A program made the position numbers and the translations under genes. This document shows positions 37,757 through 50,900 of a DNA stretch of 64,000 bases, one piece after another. The notes under the pieces are model-generated. The model searched no databases. It was not told the origin of the DNA and worked only from the letters and a program-made list of their open reading frames with translations. Position 1 is the stretch's first letter. Every line of letters begins with the position of its first letter. Source of the DNA: Amoebophrya sp. A120. Taxonomy: Eukaryota > Sar > Dinophyceae > Syndiniales > Amoebophryaceae. Location of the stretch: NCBI GenBank assembly GCA_905178155.1, contig CAJINV010000003.1, positions 8,538,799 through 8,602,798 of the forward strand. The letters are read 5' to 3'.

Positions 37757-38678
37757 CACTCTACTTTTGCATATACTTATAATAGGTTTATTAGTGTCTG
37801 GCGCCAGCCAAGGGAGTACAGCGCAACTTTTCAAGGGAGCCAAGGGAGTAAGATAAAAAAGCAGTCGCGCGCGCCAATGTGATCGGCATATAGCAAAAAT
37901 TTTTTGCGGCGCGCGCTGCGCGCGCGCGGATCGACATCTGTGTGCACACAACAAAAATTTTTGGGGCCGCGCGCTGCGCGCGCGCAGCGAGGCACGTGCA
38001 ACATGTAGGACATGCGCCCACGCGTGGGAATGTTGCGAAGCATCAGCGCGAAGCAGGCAGCATAGGCTACGCGTGTGGGCTTTAAACTTGCTGCGCGTTC
38101 CAACGGCCACTGCAACTCTTCCCCGATTGTTTGGAGAGAGTCGAAGTGGCCGCTTCAACATTTCCATTTCGTATTCTCTGTTCTGCATGGCGTTGAATCT
38201 GGTCACGCAGAACCCCACACGAAAGATCTCGCCAAGCAAATTGCTGAAGTGGCTGCCTCAACTTCCCCCGGACAACGGAAACGCGACGTGGCCACGGCAA
38301 CAGTTTACGCGTTCCTTCGGCTCCACGCTCTATGTTGCCAGGCAGAGGCCACCAGGCCGCCCCGGCAACTCTTGTTGACGGGGGCGACTCTAGAGGCCCT
38401 CACCTTCTTCAAGAGGCCAGGGCCTTCGGCAGCGGGCCAAACCTGGGGCCGCAGCGGGGGGGGCAGCAGGGCCCAAACCGGCGACCGGTAAGCGCGCCCA
38501 TAGCATGCATTTTGGCGATGATTTAAGGGAAAGCAATTTGCACAAGTTTCATCTTCCTCCCTTCGCTCCCTTGGCTCCCTTCGAAGTTTCACTCCCTTGC
38601 CTATAAAATCCTCTATTATAAATAAAAAATAACGCGAACAAGGGACGTCTTGTCTGCTCCTTGGCACTCTACTTTTGC
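37757..38678. mobile_element. Putative inverted-repeat element flanked by a 14-bp direct repeat
   Basis: CACTCTACTTTTGC occurs at 37757-37770 and 38665-38678. Inside, both sides carry TTATAATAG and then inverted copies of an AAGGGAG-rich block (AGGGAGCCAAGGGAG, about 37808-37855 and 38550-38602). The interior has two GC-alternating near-palindromes at about 37905-37930 and 37965-37992 (CGCGCGCTGCGCGCGCGC), each preceded by AAAAATTTTT. A plus-strand ORF at 38075-38491 has no recognisable domain. No transposase seen. Confidence 0.45.
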
Positions 38679-38915
38679 GTCGCCGCTTTGGATTTCGATC
38701 TGGTAAATAAAATCTCAATCAATCTAAAAGTGCGTGAGTCTAATTGGACGAAATGTGGTGCCGTGGGGATAATTTACTTACGTATTATTATACAAAGATA
38801 GCACTCAGTATGTATATGTTGCCGCATCAGTCGTGTGGTGACATCGTCTCTCTATGAACAACAGTGGCGCATATTGTGATACATTTTCGTTGTCGTCCCA
38901 CGTCGCTCTAGTCAG

Positions 38916-41900
38916 CTAGCGTTGTCCGCGCGTAAGTCCCACGGGGCGCCACGCAAGCAACCCGTCCGCATTCGTCGCGCACCGAGAGTCGACTTTTTGC
39001 ATGAAACAGACACGGAGATGGTACTCCACTCGAAACGCTAGCAAAGTGTCATGGAATTCCGGCTTCGAGTCATCATCTGACATACTATCCAGCCTGGACG
39101 ACTTTTGCCCCAGCTCTTTTGCAACATCCTTTGCTTCCTCCGACTGATCGTCGCAACAAATTAGCAGGAGATCCCGTAGCCGCAGCATTATCAAATGCAA
39201 AAGTATCATCTGGGTCTGGAAGAATGCAACTTGTGATGTTGCATCTGGATTTGTATTGCATGAGCAGAAAAGGGAATGTAGTTTTTGCTCCGCGGATAGG
39301 GCATTTGTCATGCAAAATAGGCATCAAGAACCCCGCGAAAAATCTGTGATGCTATGGCATGCATCACAGACGTCATGCTCATGGCTCATGCTGCACCTCA
39401 TGCACAACGTGCATGACAAGTCTCAGAATCTTCCAGACCCAGACAGTTTTGCATTTGATAAGCATCATGTTTTGGCGAAACTCGAGAACCACCTCGGCTC
39501 CAATCTTGTTGTCTTCGCCCGGCGCCGGTGGAAGCCACATCCAGGACCGCGGCGTCAGGTGCTCGCGGGTCACGCAATGCTGCGCAGCCGGACTGTTCGT
39601 CGCGCCGCCTTCCACGTTGTGAGCCAAGGCGCAGCCAATGAGGCCATAGTAGTACTGGCGCTCGCAGTTTTTTGGTTCGGATGCGACGCAGTCGGGAAGA
39701 CCAGCAGCGGGCTGCGACTGGAACCACATAGAGCTCTTCAGAGCGGCGGAATTGTCGTCCCCCGTGTTCCTGAAGTACGGTGTCTTCTCGATAAGCTCGC
39801 CGAGCCTGCCCTCATGCACCACCGACGGGCTGACGTCATTAAAATTGCACCCCCAGACGACTGACAACTTGTAGTTCTTCTTGCTGTCGCTCCTCTTGTT
39901 GTTGTCGCCTGTAATTTGCGTTTTCGAAATAGTCATCAGTGGCCACATAGCGAAGGGGTCGAATAGCTCGTCTTGGTCGTCGTTCTTGCGAAAGAGGTTT
40001 TCCGGGTCGTCAACCTGCTGTTTGAGTGCGATGCCCGGCTCGTCAGAGTCTATCAATTTCAAAAGCGTTTGCGTTTGTCCTTTATCGCGTCCAAAATAAA
40101 TAATTTTTTTTTTTTCGATAAGTTCGTGGCTACGATATTTTGTTGCAGCCGCATAACGGTCTTGGAGAGTCTTGGTTGCGTCTTCCTCTTGGCCCGAGTT
40201 GGAGGCGGCCTCCGCTTTGCCTTTGAGTGTCTCCGCTTTGAGTTTCTCCGCTTTGAGTTTCTCCACGTTCCTTATGTTTCTGTAGAAGAAGCCGGAAAAG
40301 CCTGCACGGCTGCCAAAGCTCGAAAATAACGAGGCAAGATGGCCTATTCAAACAAAATGTGTCACCGTCAATGTTTTAGCATGTTCAAGTTCATTTTGCG
40401 ACCCAAAGAATTTGACTTTTCGTTGTATCCAACGCGTGCCCATGTCTATCAGCTGTTGCAAATGTGGCACGGGAGCACCAGACTTCGAGCATGGTGGCCC
40501 GGGGAGTTGTTGAACGCAGTCCAGAAGCCCTGCGGAAAGGCTTTGCCGTTGTACAGACCGACAGCGCGGCTCCAGAACGTCCGGCGCGGGGCGGCTTTCT
40601 TTTGGCTGTCCGGGACACGATCTTCGCCGGGGGGGTTCTGCGTGGCGTGTCATATAATCAACTACTACCGACGCCGGGTTATTCGGAATTTTAAGGGTGC
40701 AAAGAAATGGCTTCTCGGGAGGCGGGCCCGACCCTGCCGGAAGCCTGAGTGGATAGCTAAAGCAAAAACGTTTTGAATATGACAAACACTAGCGCGCAAC
40801 CTTTATCATCAAGCCACTGCGCCACGCTTCAGCGTTTTAGCTAGCTGCTGCCACAACTGCGCTCGTTCGTCGCGTTTCTATTTTGCGCCAGCTTCTTCGT
40901 AGTAATCTTTCAGGTGCTTGGCCATTGCTTCTCTGTGTTGGATCATCCTCTTCGAGCCCAGCTGCAGGACAAAGCAGTTCCAGTTTTGTCAACAACCAAA
41001 ACGCTCTTTCGCCAAAAACAACAAAACGTCATAAGTGCGTAGGTCTACAGCAGGCGGAGGGCGAGGGCTTTGGGTTTAAAAGCAGCTTGAAAAGCAAGCA
41101 GCTTGATACGAAATCAGAGCAGCTTGGAAAAACTGCAAAGGCGGAAGCTAATCCCCCTGGCACTCTCGCTCTGCCTCTGGCCCCACCTGGGGCCACAGCG
41201 ATAGCCCCAGGCGGATTAGCTTCAAACAATTCTTGCAGCTTTTTCGAGCTGCAGCTGCTTTCTTTTCATTTCCACCGCCAGCCGCTGACCTTTCTATTAG
41301 TCCCAAGCTGCTTCCGCACCCCGATCGCCTGCGGTTGTAGATCTCAGTCGGCCACTTGCTTTGAAGCGTTTCCGTTTATTTTGGTCACTGCTGACAAAGC
41401 TGGCGCCTGCTGCAGCTCGATAAAGATGAGCATCGGCCTAAAGTAGAAGATTGCCGATAGTAGCTGCCCCAGCGGGGGGTAGTGAGGTCCGTCCTTGCGC
41501 TTTTTCTGTCTTCGTGCCAAAAAAAAGGACGCGACTTCTCTGCCCACCATGCCTCCGGGAGTACTGTTATGCACGACGGCGCCCGCGGCGGCGGTCGATA
41601 ACCAATTCGCTCCACAGCTGGCATCCCTTTGGCTTCGAATCGGGAAGCCTTCCCGCCCGCATGCTATGGCCCCGCCAGGGCCGGCCCCCACCAGGGTCGG
41701 CCCCTTGGGAGCCCCAAATCGGGCCCACAGCATGGAGGCTGGCTCCCTCGCTTTTTGCTTTTGGCGGCCTTTGCGTTTTTTGATTTTTTTTGTGGAAAAC
41801 ATAGGCGCGCTCTTTGCCCTGCTCCCCCGTTTATAAGTGCCCGACTTTTCATTCTGGCTGGCTTGGCGGCCTCCAAATGGAGACCAAAACGAGGCCCATC

Positions 41901-44900
41901 GTGTGCGGGCTCGCTTTCTTTTTCCCCCCGCCAATCTTTGGGCGCCCCTTTTTGCTTGGGCGCCCAAAATCGGCGGAAACAGGTGCGCGCAAGGCGCCTC
42001 AGAAAGGCGCCCCTTTTGCCAGCTCCCCTGCGTCATTTTATCAAGCGCGAATCGATAGAATTGGGCTGGGCTAGTTTGCCACCAAAGCCCCGGCCGCTTG
42101 ATCACTGCAAGTCCTATCCTGGTATAGATACTAACTACCTTGGCACAAAAGAGCGCAAGCGTCAGTGTGAGTTTGAGTTTCGGCGTTGGGCTTGGGTTTG
42201 AGTCTCAGCGTTGGGCTTGTGTCTGAGTTTCAAGATGGAGCTTGGGTCTGAGTTTCAGCATTGAGCTTGGGTCTGAGTCTCAGCATTGAGCTTGAGTTTG
42301 AGTCTCAGAGTTGAGCTGTAGTCTCAGCATTGCGCTTGAGTTTGGGTCTCAGCGTTCAGCTTGAGTCTGAGTCTCAACATTCAGCCTGAGTGTCAGTCTC
42401 AGTCTCGACTTCGAGTTTCAGAATCCGCTTGGAGTTTGAGTTTCGCTTTCGAGCGAGCGACTTCAAGACGGCCGGCGGACAAACGAAAGTCGTCCGAGCC
42501 GACGGCCGTCGGACGGCCAAAAGTTGTCTGACGGCCGTCGAACGGCCAAAAGTCGCCCGATGGTCGTCGGACAGCCAAAAATCGCACGACGGCCGTCGGA
42601 CGGCCAGAAGTTGCCCAACGAACGGCCCAAAAGTCGCCCGGCGGCCGTCGGACAGCCAAAAGTCGTCCGACGGCCGTCGGACGGCCCGAAATTGTCCGAC
42701 AGCCAGAAGTCGTCCGCCGGCCAGAAGTTGTCCGACGACCGTCGGACAACCAAAAGTCGTCCGACGGCCGTCGGACGGCCAAAATTCGTCCGGCGGCCCT
42801 CGGGCAGCCAAAAGCTGTCCGACGGCCCAAAAGTCGCCCGAAGGCCGTCGGGCGCCCAAAAGTCGTCCGACGGCTCCGAAGTTGCCCGACGGCCGTCGGA
42901 CAGCCGAGAGTCGTCCGACGGCCGTCGGATACCCAAAAGTCGTCCGACGGCGGTCGGACAACCGAAAGTCATCCGACGGCCGTCGGACAGCCCAAAGTCG
43001 TCCGAAGGCCGTCGGGCCAGCCAATGCCAAAAATCGTCCCGATCGTTCGGGGCCGGGTTGATCAGATTGGGCGCGCCGAAGCCGAGGCAACCAGATCGGG
43101 AACGCTGCAGCCGGGGCGATCAGACTGGGCGCGCCGGAGCCGGGACGACCAGACTTGGCGCGCCGGAAATGGAGCGACCAATCTGGGCGCGCCGGGGCCG
43201 CGACGACCAGGCCACATTGGGCGCGCCGCGGCTTTGTTTTGGGGCCGGCGCTTTTTTCTTTTTGGTTTGCTATCTAGATGATGCTAGCTGGCGTTTGCAT
43301 TTCTTCTGATGCCTACTTCCGGGCGAAGCTGGCTTTGCTAGTTTTCTATGTCAAAAAACGCGCCCGGCCGCTTGAAAACTGCCGGCCGTTCTTCACGGTA
43401 GGTGCCAAAAAAGCCGCTAGGATAAAACGCTCGCGGCCTCACTACATATCAGCGACCGACGGGGGCCAATAAAAAATGCCTATGGAGAAATTGACGCAAA
43501 ACGAAAACGCGAGCGAGTGCAGTGATGGCAACTAGCTACCAAACGAAGCTGATAGAGTAGCTTTCTGTTGATGAAGGTAGAAGCTGCGCGCTGGCGTTAT
43601 ATAGCTCCATCCCATAGCTGAGCTGCAGCAGTTTACTCCTTTTGCTGAGCTGCGGAAGTTAAAATTTTGCGACGGGAAAGAGAACGGCCCGCGTCGAGTT
43701 TTTTTTTGCATGTAGCTACGTACAATTTTTTTTGGAAGGTGGCGGCGTCACGTTTTGACATTTTTGGAATCGCGTTCACTCATGGAATCACGTTAACGGA
43801 ATCACGTTTGCGACGGAATCGCGTTTGTCTAATCGAGTTGAGAGAGTGAAACAACTCAGACGCCGAAATGCCCACAACGCACCTAAACGAACGCCGGGCG
43901 GACCCAGCGGTCCGCCGGGACCAATGACGCGCCCCGCCGGCCAAGGCGCTGGCCAACGGGAGCCAGGAGAACCCCAGGCAAGCGGCAGAAAAACCGCGCA
44001 GGCCGGCAGGGTGCGGGGCCACCACCTCCCAAGAACGAGAGGAGAGAGTCGTCGGCCAGGGCAGCCGACCAGAAACCCCAAACCCTACACCCTAAACCCA
44101 AGCCCGAACGCAGCTAAGCTGATTCCATCAACTTGATTCCGCTCTAAACGTGATTCCAACTTGAAAACGTGATTCCGCTTCCAACCATTTTTTTTTGCAT
44201 GTAATTACAAACGTTTTTGCTTCAGCTATCCACCCAGGCCTCCGGCAGGGTCGGGCCCGCGTCCTGAGTTCAGGCTTCCGGCAGGGTCGGTTCCGCATCC
44301 TGAGCAGCTTTTTTTGAGGGCCGACCCTACAAATTCCGAATAACCCGGCTTCGGTATCGGTAGTAGTTGACTATATGACATGGCGCGGCTTGAGATGTTT
44401 GGTTGCTCCTGAGAGTCTGGGGCTCTTGTCACTCCTTGACCAAGGGCCTCCAGCAAAGGACCTTCAGAACCCAGAAAAAAAAACAGCAAAACTTCGAGCA
44501 AATTTGACGACGACCCGGTGAAAAATCCCGGAAGTTTTGCACATTGCACGGCATGGCGGGCGAGGTTTCTTGCGAGGCATATTTGTGACAGGTGACAAAT
44601 CTGCAAACCCTTGCATTTTGCACGGTATGGTGGACGATTGCGCGTTGGCCAAAAAATCTTGTAGCGCATCATAAATTTTTGGTCCGTGCGCAATCGTCCA
44701 CCACACAGCGCAAAATGCAAAACTCGTGGGATTTCTTGTCGCCGGTTCCTGCTTTGGGCTCTCAAAGTCCACCATACCGAGCAAAATGCGCGATTTTTAA
44801 GATTTGCCACCGGGCCATCGTCAAACTTGCTCAAAGCTTTGCTTTTTTTTTTTGGGTTGTGGACGTCCTTTGCTGGAGGCCTTTGAAAGGGAGTGATAGG

Positions 44901-47900
44901 TGCCAGACATTCTCAGGAGCAACCCGACATGACGAGCCGCACTATCCCGATCGTCCGTGGCCGGAAACCGGGTCGCTGAAGTGGTAGAGGACAGCCTCCC
45001 ACGCAAGGACCTTCTGGGGCCGTGGTTTTGGTCTGTGTAGCAGCAGTGCCGTTCTGGGACATTTCTGGACCAACTTCAAGTTCAACATGCTGGATTAGCA
45101 TGCTTGAAATATTGCAGGTAGCTTGCCGCATTCGCAACATGAACATTTGGCTTTTGGCAATTCGGCAGAAATGCATACTCATAGGAAACCCATCAAAAGC
45201 CAATTTTTTTGCTCAAAATGAATACCAATACGCCAAAACGGTGACGGTGACAAATTTTCCCTGAATACGGCCTATTTGCGAAAAGCGCTCTGGCTCCTCA
45301 CTTTTCCTTCTGATTTCGTCTCTGATTTCGGTAAGATCTGGCTGCTTCGTAGTTTCGCCTCCGATGTTGATCATTTTCTTTTCCTTCTCTGCGCTAGGAG
45401 CAAGATGACTTAATTTATTCCACAAGAAGGAGAAGCCCAAGCCCAACCTAGATTCCCCATCTTTGCTTGTGTCAACGGAACTGCTAGAGCTATCTGTGCC
45501 AAGTCTTTGTTCTCGTCGTTCTTCGGGCAACTTGAACAAGTCGTCGTAAGGGATGAAGCGCAGGTCCTCCTCTATCTGTTTAACAATTTCTTTCCTGTTT
45601 TCCTTCGCCTTCTCCTCGTCCTCGTCGTCTTTGGGCTCTAAGTTCATGTCGCGCAGCGCTTGCTCGCATGCTTCAGCTTTTTCATGGGGTGTTGGTGTAG
45701 CATCATGAGCGGCATCAGCACCAGCAGCATATGTTGGGCCACCAGGAGCAGTAGGAGCACGGCCGGAAGGGTTGCAGTCGCCAGGTTCCCAGGCATCGCC
45801 CACGAATTTTCGAGGACGATCCAACAGCTCTGCTTCTACTTTTTTTTCTTGCTCGTTACGCTCCTCTTTATTACTATTAGCAGGTTCTCCTCCAAGGGGA
45901 AACACTGTAAATTTTGGAAGTGCGACTGCCTCGGAACACGAACCGAGACCGCGGAAAAATCGCTTCGTGTTCAAGTCTCGTGGTGTTATTGAATCGAGCC
46001 AGTTCTTCGCTTCTTTCAATGTGCCATGACAGTAGAGTTGTTTATCCGCATCCCGTGTCTCTATGATCTCCTTCTCCTGCTCCTTGTTCAGGATCTTCAG
46101 CACTGTGTGCGTCTCGAGCGCGGTTCCTCGCCGTTCACGCCTTGGATCGTCTGCGGGCGGATCTCTGATCAATAGCTCATCCCGCAATCGCGGCTCGCCC
46201 AACTCAGCGTGTGGTTGTAGTGTGTTCTTGACCGGGACGTGTATTGCTGCGCGGCTGTGTAACCTCGCCTTTGTAGCTGTCCACAGCGGAGGATCTTTGT
46301 AGGACCTCCATTTGCAGCCAAGGACTTCAGGCGTTGGATCAGGTGGAATAGCAACCCGCTTGGCCTTTCCTTGAGTAAAAGGTCGCCGCCATTTGTTCTT
46401 GCTTCGGTAGTCACGCAATGCGGTTGTCTTGTGTCCGCTTCGTGTTTGCGGTCGAAGAAAATCAGCCCTGCGATCTTCCCGAAGAGGGTCTGGTGAAATG
46501 GAGAGAGCTGGATCATCAGGTGTATCGAACCGATCGAAAACTAGCGCTGCTCCAGGATCGCTTGTTTGGGCGGCTGCTCTCCCGCCAGGCCGCCCGTCTA
46601 CCCGCCCGGTGCAATGCAATGCAATATGGTGCGCAATCCACGCATTGCACAAGCGGGCATATCGGTGCACGTTGATCTTAGGGCGGAAAAGTCGGCAAAT
46701 CGCATCATTTTTGACAGCGCACTTTTTGGGGGGGCAAAAAAATTGTGGCTGTTGGGGGTATCAACACTGCTTTTTTTCCTGTTGGCCATGTAGCCGCTGG
46801 CGCCACTCTTCGTTGTCACGGTCCGCCATCCGACCCTCCCCTTTTTCCAATAGAAGCGCAGTACTTTGTTGAAGTTGCACAGGCCTGCGGCTCTCCGGCG
46901 CGGGAAGCCGCGCCCCCTCTCCCGCATCCAATTCCGTACGCGCCCAGACATCTTCTCGTCTCCCCTCTGCGGCCGGACGTTGAAAATGCGGACGCGCCAA
47001 CAATCAAGTGCTTCCGGGGGGGGTGCCGAAGGGGGGGGGGTAAGGGGGTCCGCTTGGGCTACCGTTGGGCTACCATTTTGGGACCTGCCAAGTCAGCAGT
47101 TTCCAATGGGGATTTGGGGGTCGGCATAGGCTACCGAAAGGGTACCCGGAGGGGGTACCCGGAAGGGGTGTCCGAAGGGGGCAAAAATGCCCCCCCCCTG
47201 ACCACCCCCCTTGCCGGGCCTTCTTTTCCGGGCGACGGGCCTCGTCGAGCCCCGGTCACGGAGGCGGCCCGGCCACTGTTCGAAGAGCGGGCCCACGACA
47301 CAGCGCCCGGCCATCTGGACGACAACGCACAGAGCGAAGGCGTTGTGGCCTGCTTCTGGTCTTGGTGTTGCGACATTTCCAAAGCTCAGCTACCATGTTT
47401 CCTGTGGAAAAGATCAAGTGACATGCGAGGCGTGTCGGCTTCCAAGATGTTGCGCCCCCAACAAAAAAACTTTTTTTACCCCCCCAATAAGTGCGCTGGC
47501 AAAAATGATGCGATTTGCCGATTTTTCCGCCCTAATGATCTGTGGGACCAAATCAAATTGGTAACGCTTAACTTGAGCGTGCAGGGCTTCTTGGTGTTTT
47601 TTCGGTGCGTGGCTCGAGGCCTCCTCCTCCTGGCGAGATGGGTTGAACGGCACCTCGCATGGACTCAGAGGTAGCTTGTCCACTAGAACTGGAGTTGACC
47701 ACGGGTTGTTAAAATTCTTCTCGTCATGCTTGCTCTGACTCTGAGCACCATCCGCCGCGCTGCTGCCGTCTACTAGGCTCCGGAGGGCGAACGCGTCAGA
47801 GTACACCCTTCTACCATAATTCAAGTCGCTGTCACTTTCACCTTCACCTTGTTTGGATTTTCGTTTTCCACCTTCGAAAACGGTGAAAAAATAATTACTC

Positions 47901-50900
47901 CAGTCCACTTTGATCCCAGAGTCGTCTTTGCACTCTGAAGTCCACTTTGATCCCAGAGTCTTCGACGCCTGCTCGCGACATATGACCGCCTTGTCTGTTC
48001 CTCGACCTTGTTGAAAACTCCACTCCAGTGTGATTCGCGAGGCCCTGACAATATGCCACATTGCTCTAGCACTAGCAGCAACTTGTTCTACGGAACTGCC
48101 ACGCCCGTCGTCCCTGGGTCTCTGGCTACTTGTACTTGATGATATTGATATCTTCTTCTTCTCGCTATCGTCTTCAAATAAAACTCGTACCGGAAGCAGT
48201 TGCTTCCACAGAGCGTGCCTCCGTGCTTTTCTAAGATGCCAAAGCAAATTTGCATTTTGCATTTCCGAGGAGGCCTTCGCTTTCGTGGAGGCTTCGAGGG
48301 CACTGAGAGCATTTCCACTCTCGCGCGTCCGTGTCTCCAGCATTTCACGCGGTCCAAGAAGCATGGTCACATCACTATAGCGCAGCAAACCAGACGCCAA
48401 AATCCACTCGACTGCCGCCTGGAGTTGCGGCGCGTCCTGCCACGACCAAGGCATATCTTCCGGCCGGACATGCATTACTTCAGGATTTCTCGGATCAATA
48501 AACGACAACGCGCGAGCGAGTTCTACGCGGAGAGCGGAGAGAAGCAGAGGGTGCTCATTCGCAGGAAGTAATACCTCGAGCGCGCGAAGGTCCTCGCGAG
48601 CTTGGAGAACTTCGCTTTGGAACTGTGCGGCAATATCTCGGAACACGTCGTCAACGGCATCTAAAAATGCCCTTCCAGCAGCTCGCTGGCCCTGGTGCGC
48701 TTCCAGGCTGCCACTTGTAATTGACCCGCCGGCCCCGCCCGCTACGGACGTTGAAGAACGACCAGCAGTGGGATCGAAGAGCTTCGCGAATACACGAGGT
48801 GGCAAAACTTCCGTCAGGATCCACCTTATCGTGACTTGCAACACCTGGTGCAATTCGAGCCGATTGCGTGCCTCGTCAACCGTCAGCCAGCCTTCTACTT
48901 TCTTCCATAAAAAGTTCTCGTCGTGGAAGCTGTTGTCGCGCACGCCAATGGCGGCAGGCCCTTGCTGTTGAAGCGCGTGAGTCTCAAGCACACCGAGGTA
49001 CATACGCGCCCATTCCACAACTTGCTCTCCTAGTCGAAGATACTGTTCGCGAGCCACCACACACAGCGCTGCTCCAAAAGTGAAAGGGATATGGTCGTCA
49101 CTATTGTTGGGGATGTCTTCCGGTAAATATTCCGCCCAAGCTTCGGCTTCGTAGGGGCCGCGTGGTTCCATGTATTTCACAAGACTTGCTGGCGCATCTG
49201 CTCCTCTTCCTTTGCCCTTGTCTGGTCGACGATGGAAATGAAGCCCGTGCCTTGCCTCATAAGGTGCGTACTTGATGCCGTTTCCAGGGTCTTCCTTTTT
49301 GCTGCTCCTCGTGGTTCCACCTGATTTTGGCGATTGGTTTCTTTCAGGCGTAGGCATCCCAACGACCCCCAAAGATAAGCGACGCAAAAGAAAAGCAAGG
49401 ACGAAAAATCTGAACGCCACTAGTAATCAGCCAGCGCAGTATCCGGTTGGTAACGCACTCCGGTGCGTCTCGTTTGTAGTTTAGGTTTTCTTTCCTTTCC
49501 AATTTAAACTAGCACAGCGGTGCCTGTAGCAGGGTGCTTAGAGGTTATGTTCCAGGTTTTGCTTTGCTAAAGCATGCAAGCCGTAATAGTTTCCCGTGAA
49601 GAAGCTAATGCATCTGTGGCGTTGATCTTGATGTGCAGATTGGTCGGTCAAGCATGAATTTGCAATGCATATTCCGACCATTTCGCGACGCGGCAGCTTC
49701 TCCTCTTCCCTTTTCGTGATCGCGCCCAACATTTGGCGAGCGGCAGAGGAGTCTACGGCTATTCTACGAGCTAGATCAGAGCTATTCTGTATGGCGAAAA
49801 GATTTCCGGGGCCTTTGATCTTGCTGGTGCTTTGATCTTCAGGGTGATCCGTTGACCAAGTTGCGACGCTAGTGCTCATCTACGGCATATTTGGGCTTTG
49901 CGGAATCGATCACGGCTATGGCTTGTTTGTCTTGCTAATCACGACCGGTGGACGGCAACGCGTGCTCCACCTCAAAAGTAAGACGATAAAGCTATGGACT
50001 TGTTCTGTTCCCACCAATCTTGGGGCGGTCGGGGAAGCAAGTGATCACCGTGCTACGGAACCAAAATGGAAGATTTACCCATCCTGCTGGCGACGGTGAA
50101 GCTCCATGCTGCATGCTGGCCAAAGTCTTCTAAGCTCAATCGCTCACCTTCCATCTTCTTCGAAATGGACGTCAGGGTCTGAGGTGCCGTGCTACCTGAC
50201 GACCTTGCAAGGGTGCTGAAAAAGCCACCCCAGCAAAGCTCTCCTATCTTCTCCTCGCGTGCTTTCCCGTTCTTGTTTGTTCTTGCTTGCACCTTTGACA
50301 CCGGGCCCTTTTGTCCGTCGTCGTCCACGTAATGAAGAGGCTGCACGCCAGGACGGTGATGAAAGGGCAAATCCGCAAACTCTGCCTTTAGATGGTTCCA
50401 CAAGAATTGCCCTTCAGATGGGCCTCCAACCTCAGCCCGTTCGTCACCGGTAACTGGATCGTATTGAAGGTCGGGAGCAGCAAAACTATACGCCTTATTG
50501 CGACTCCGAGTCCTCAAACCATCGAAGTTAGCCTCTCGAAGCCGCGGCTCCGTGGACATCCATGGATAAGGCGTTAGCAGAGAGCTATCTTCAACGCCAG
50601 AGCCTTGCGTTTTTTTCTGCAGAAAAAGGCTGGCGCCGAGGTTCTGAAGACAGAACCGCTTCCAGATGGTCCGGGGGAAACCGTCACGGCGGTCCATGAC
50701 CGACCCGGTGTCTCCTGGTCCCTCTTCATCTTCGTCGTCTTTTTGCCAAGTAAGCACTGGCCCCTCGTCTTCGTCAGTGCCTTCCATAGAATTGTCATCG
50801 GACTTTGGCTTAATGGGGTTGCCCTCCTCCACCACATATGGGAACTCTTCCCGGATAGACGTAGCAGGACTGTTCGAGCCCGAGCGGAAAACTGCGGCAA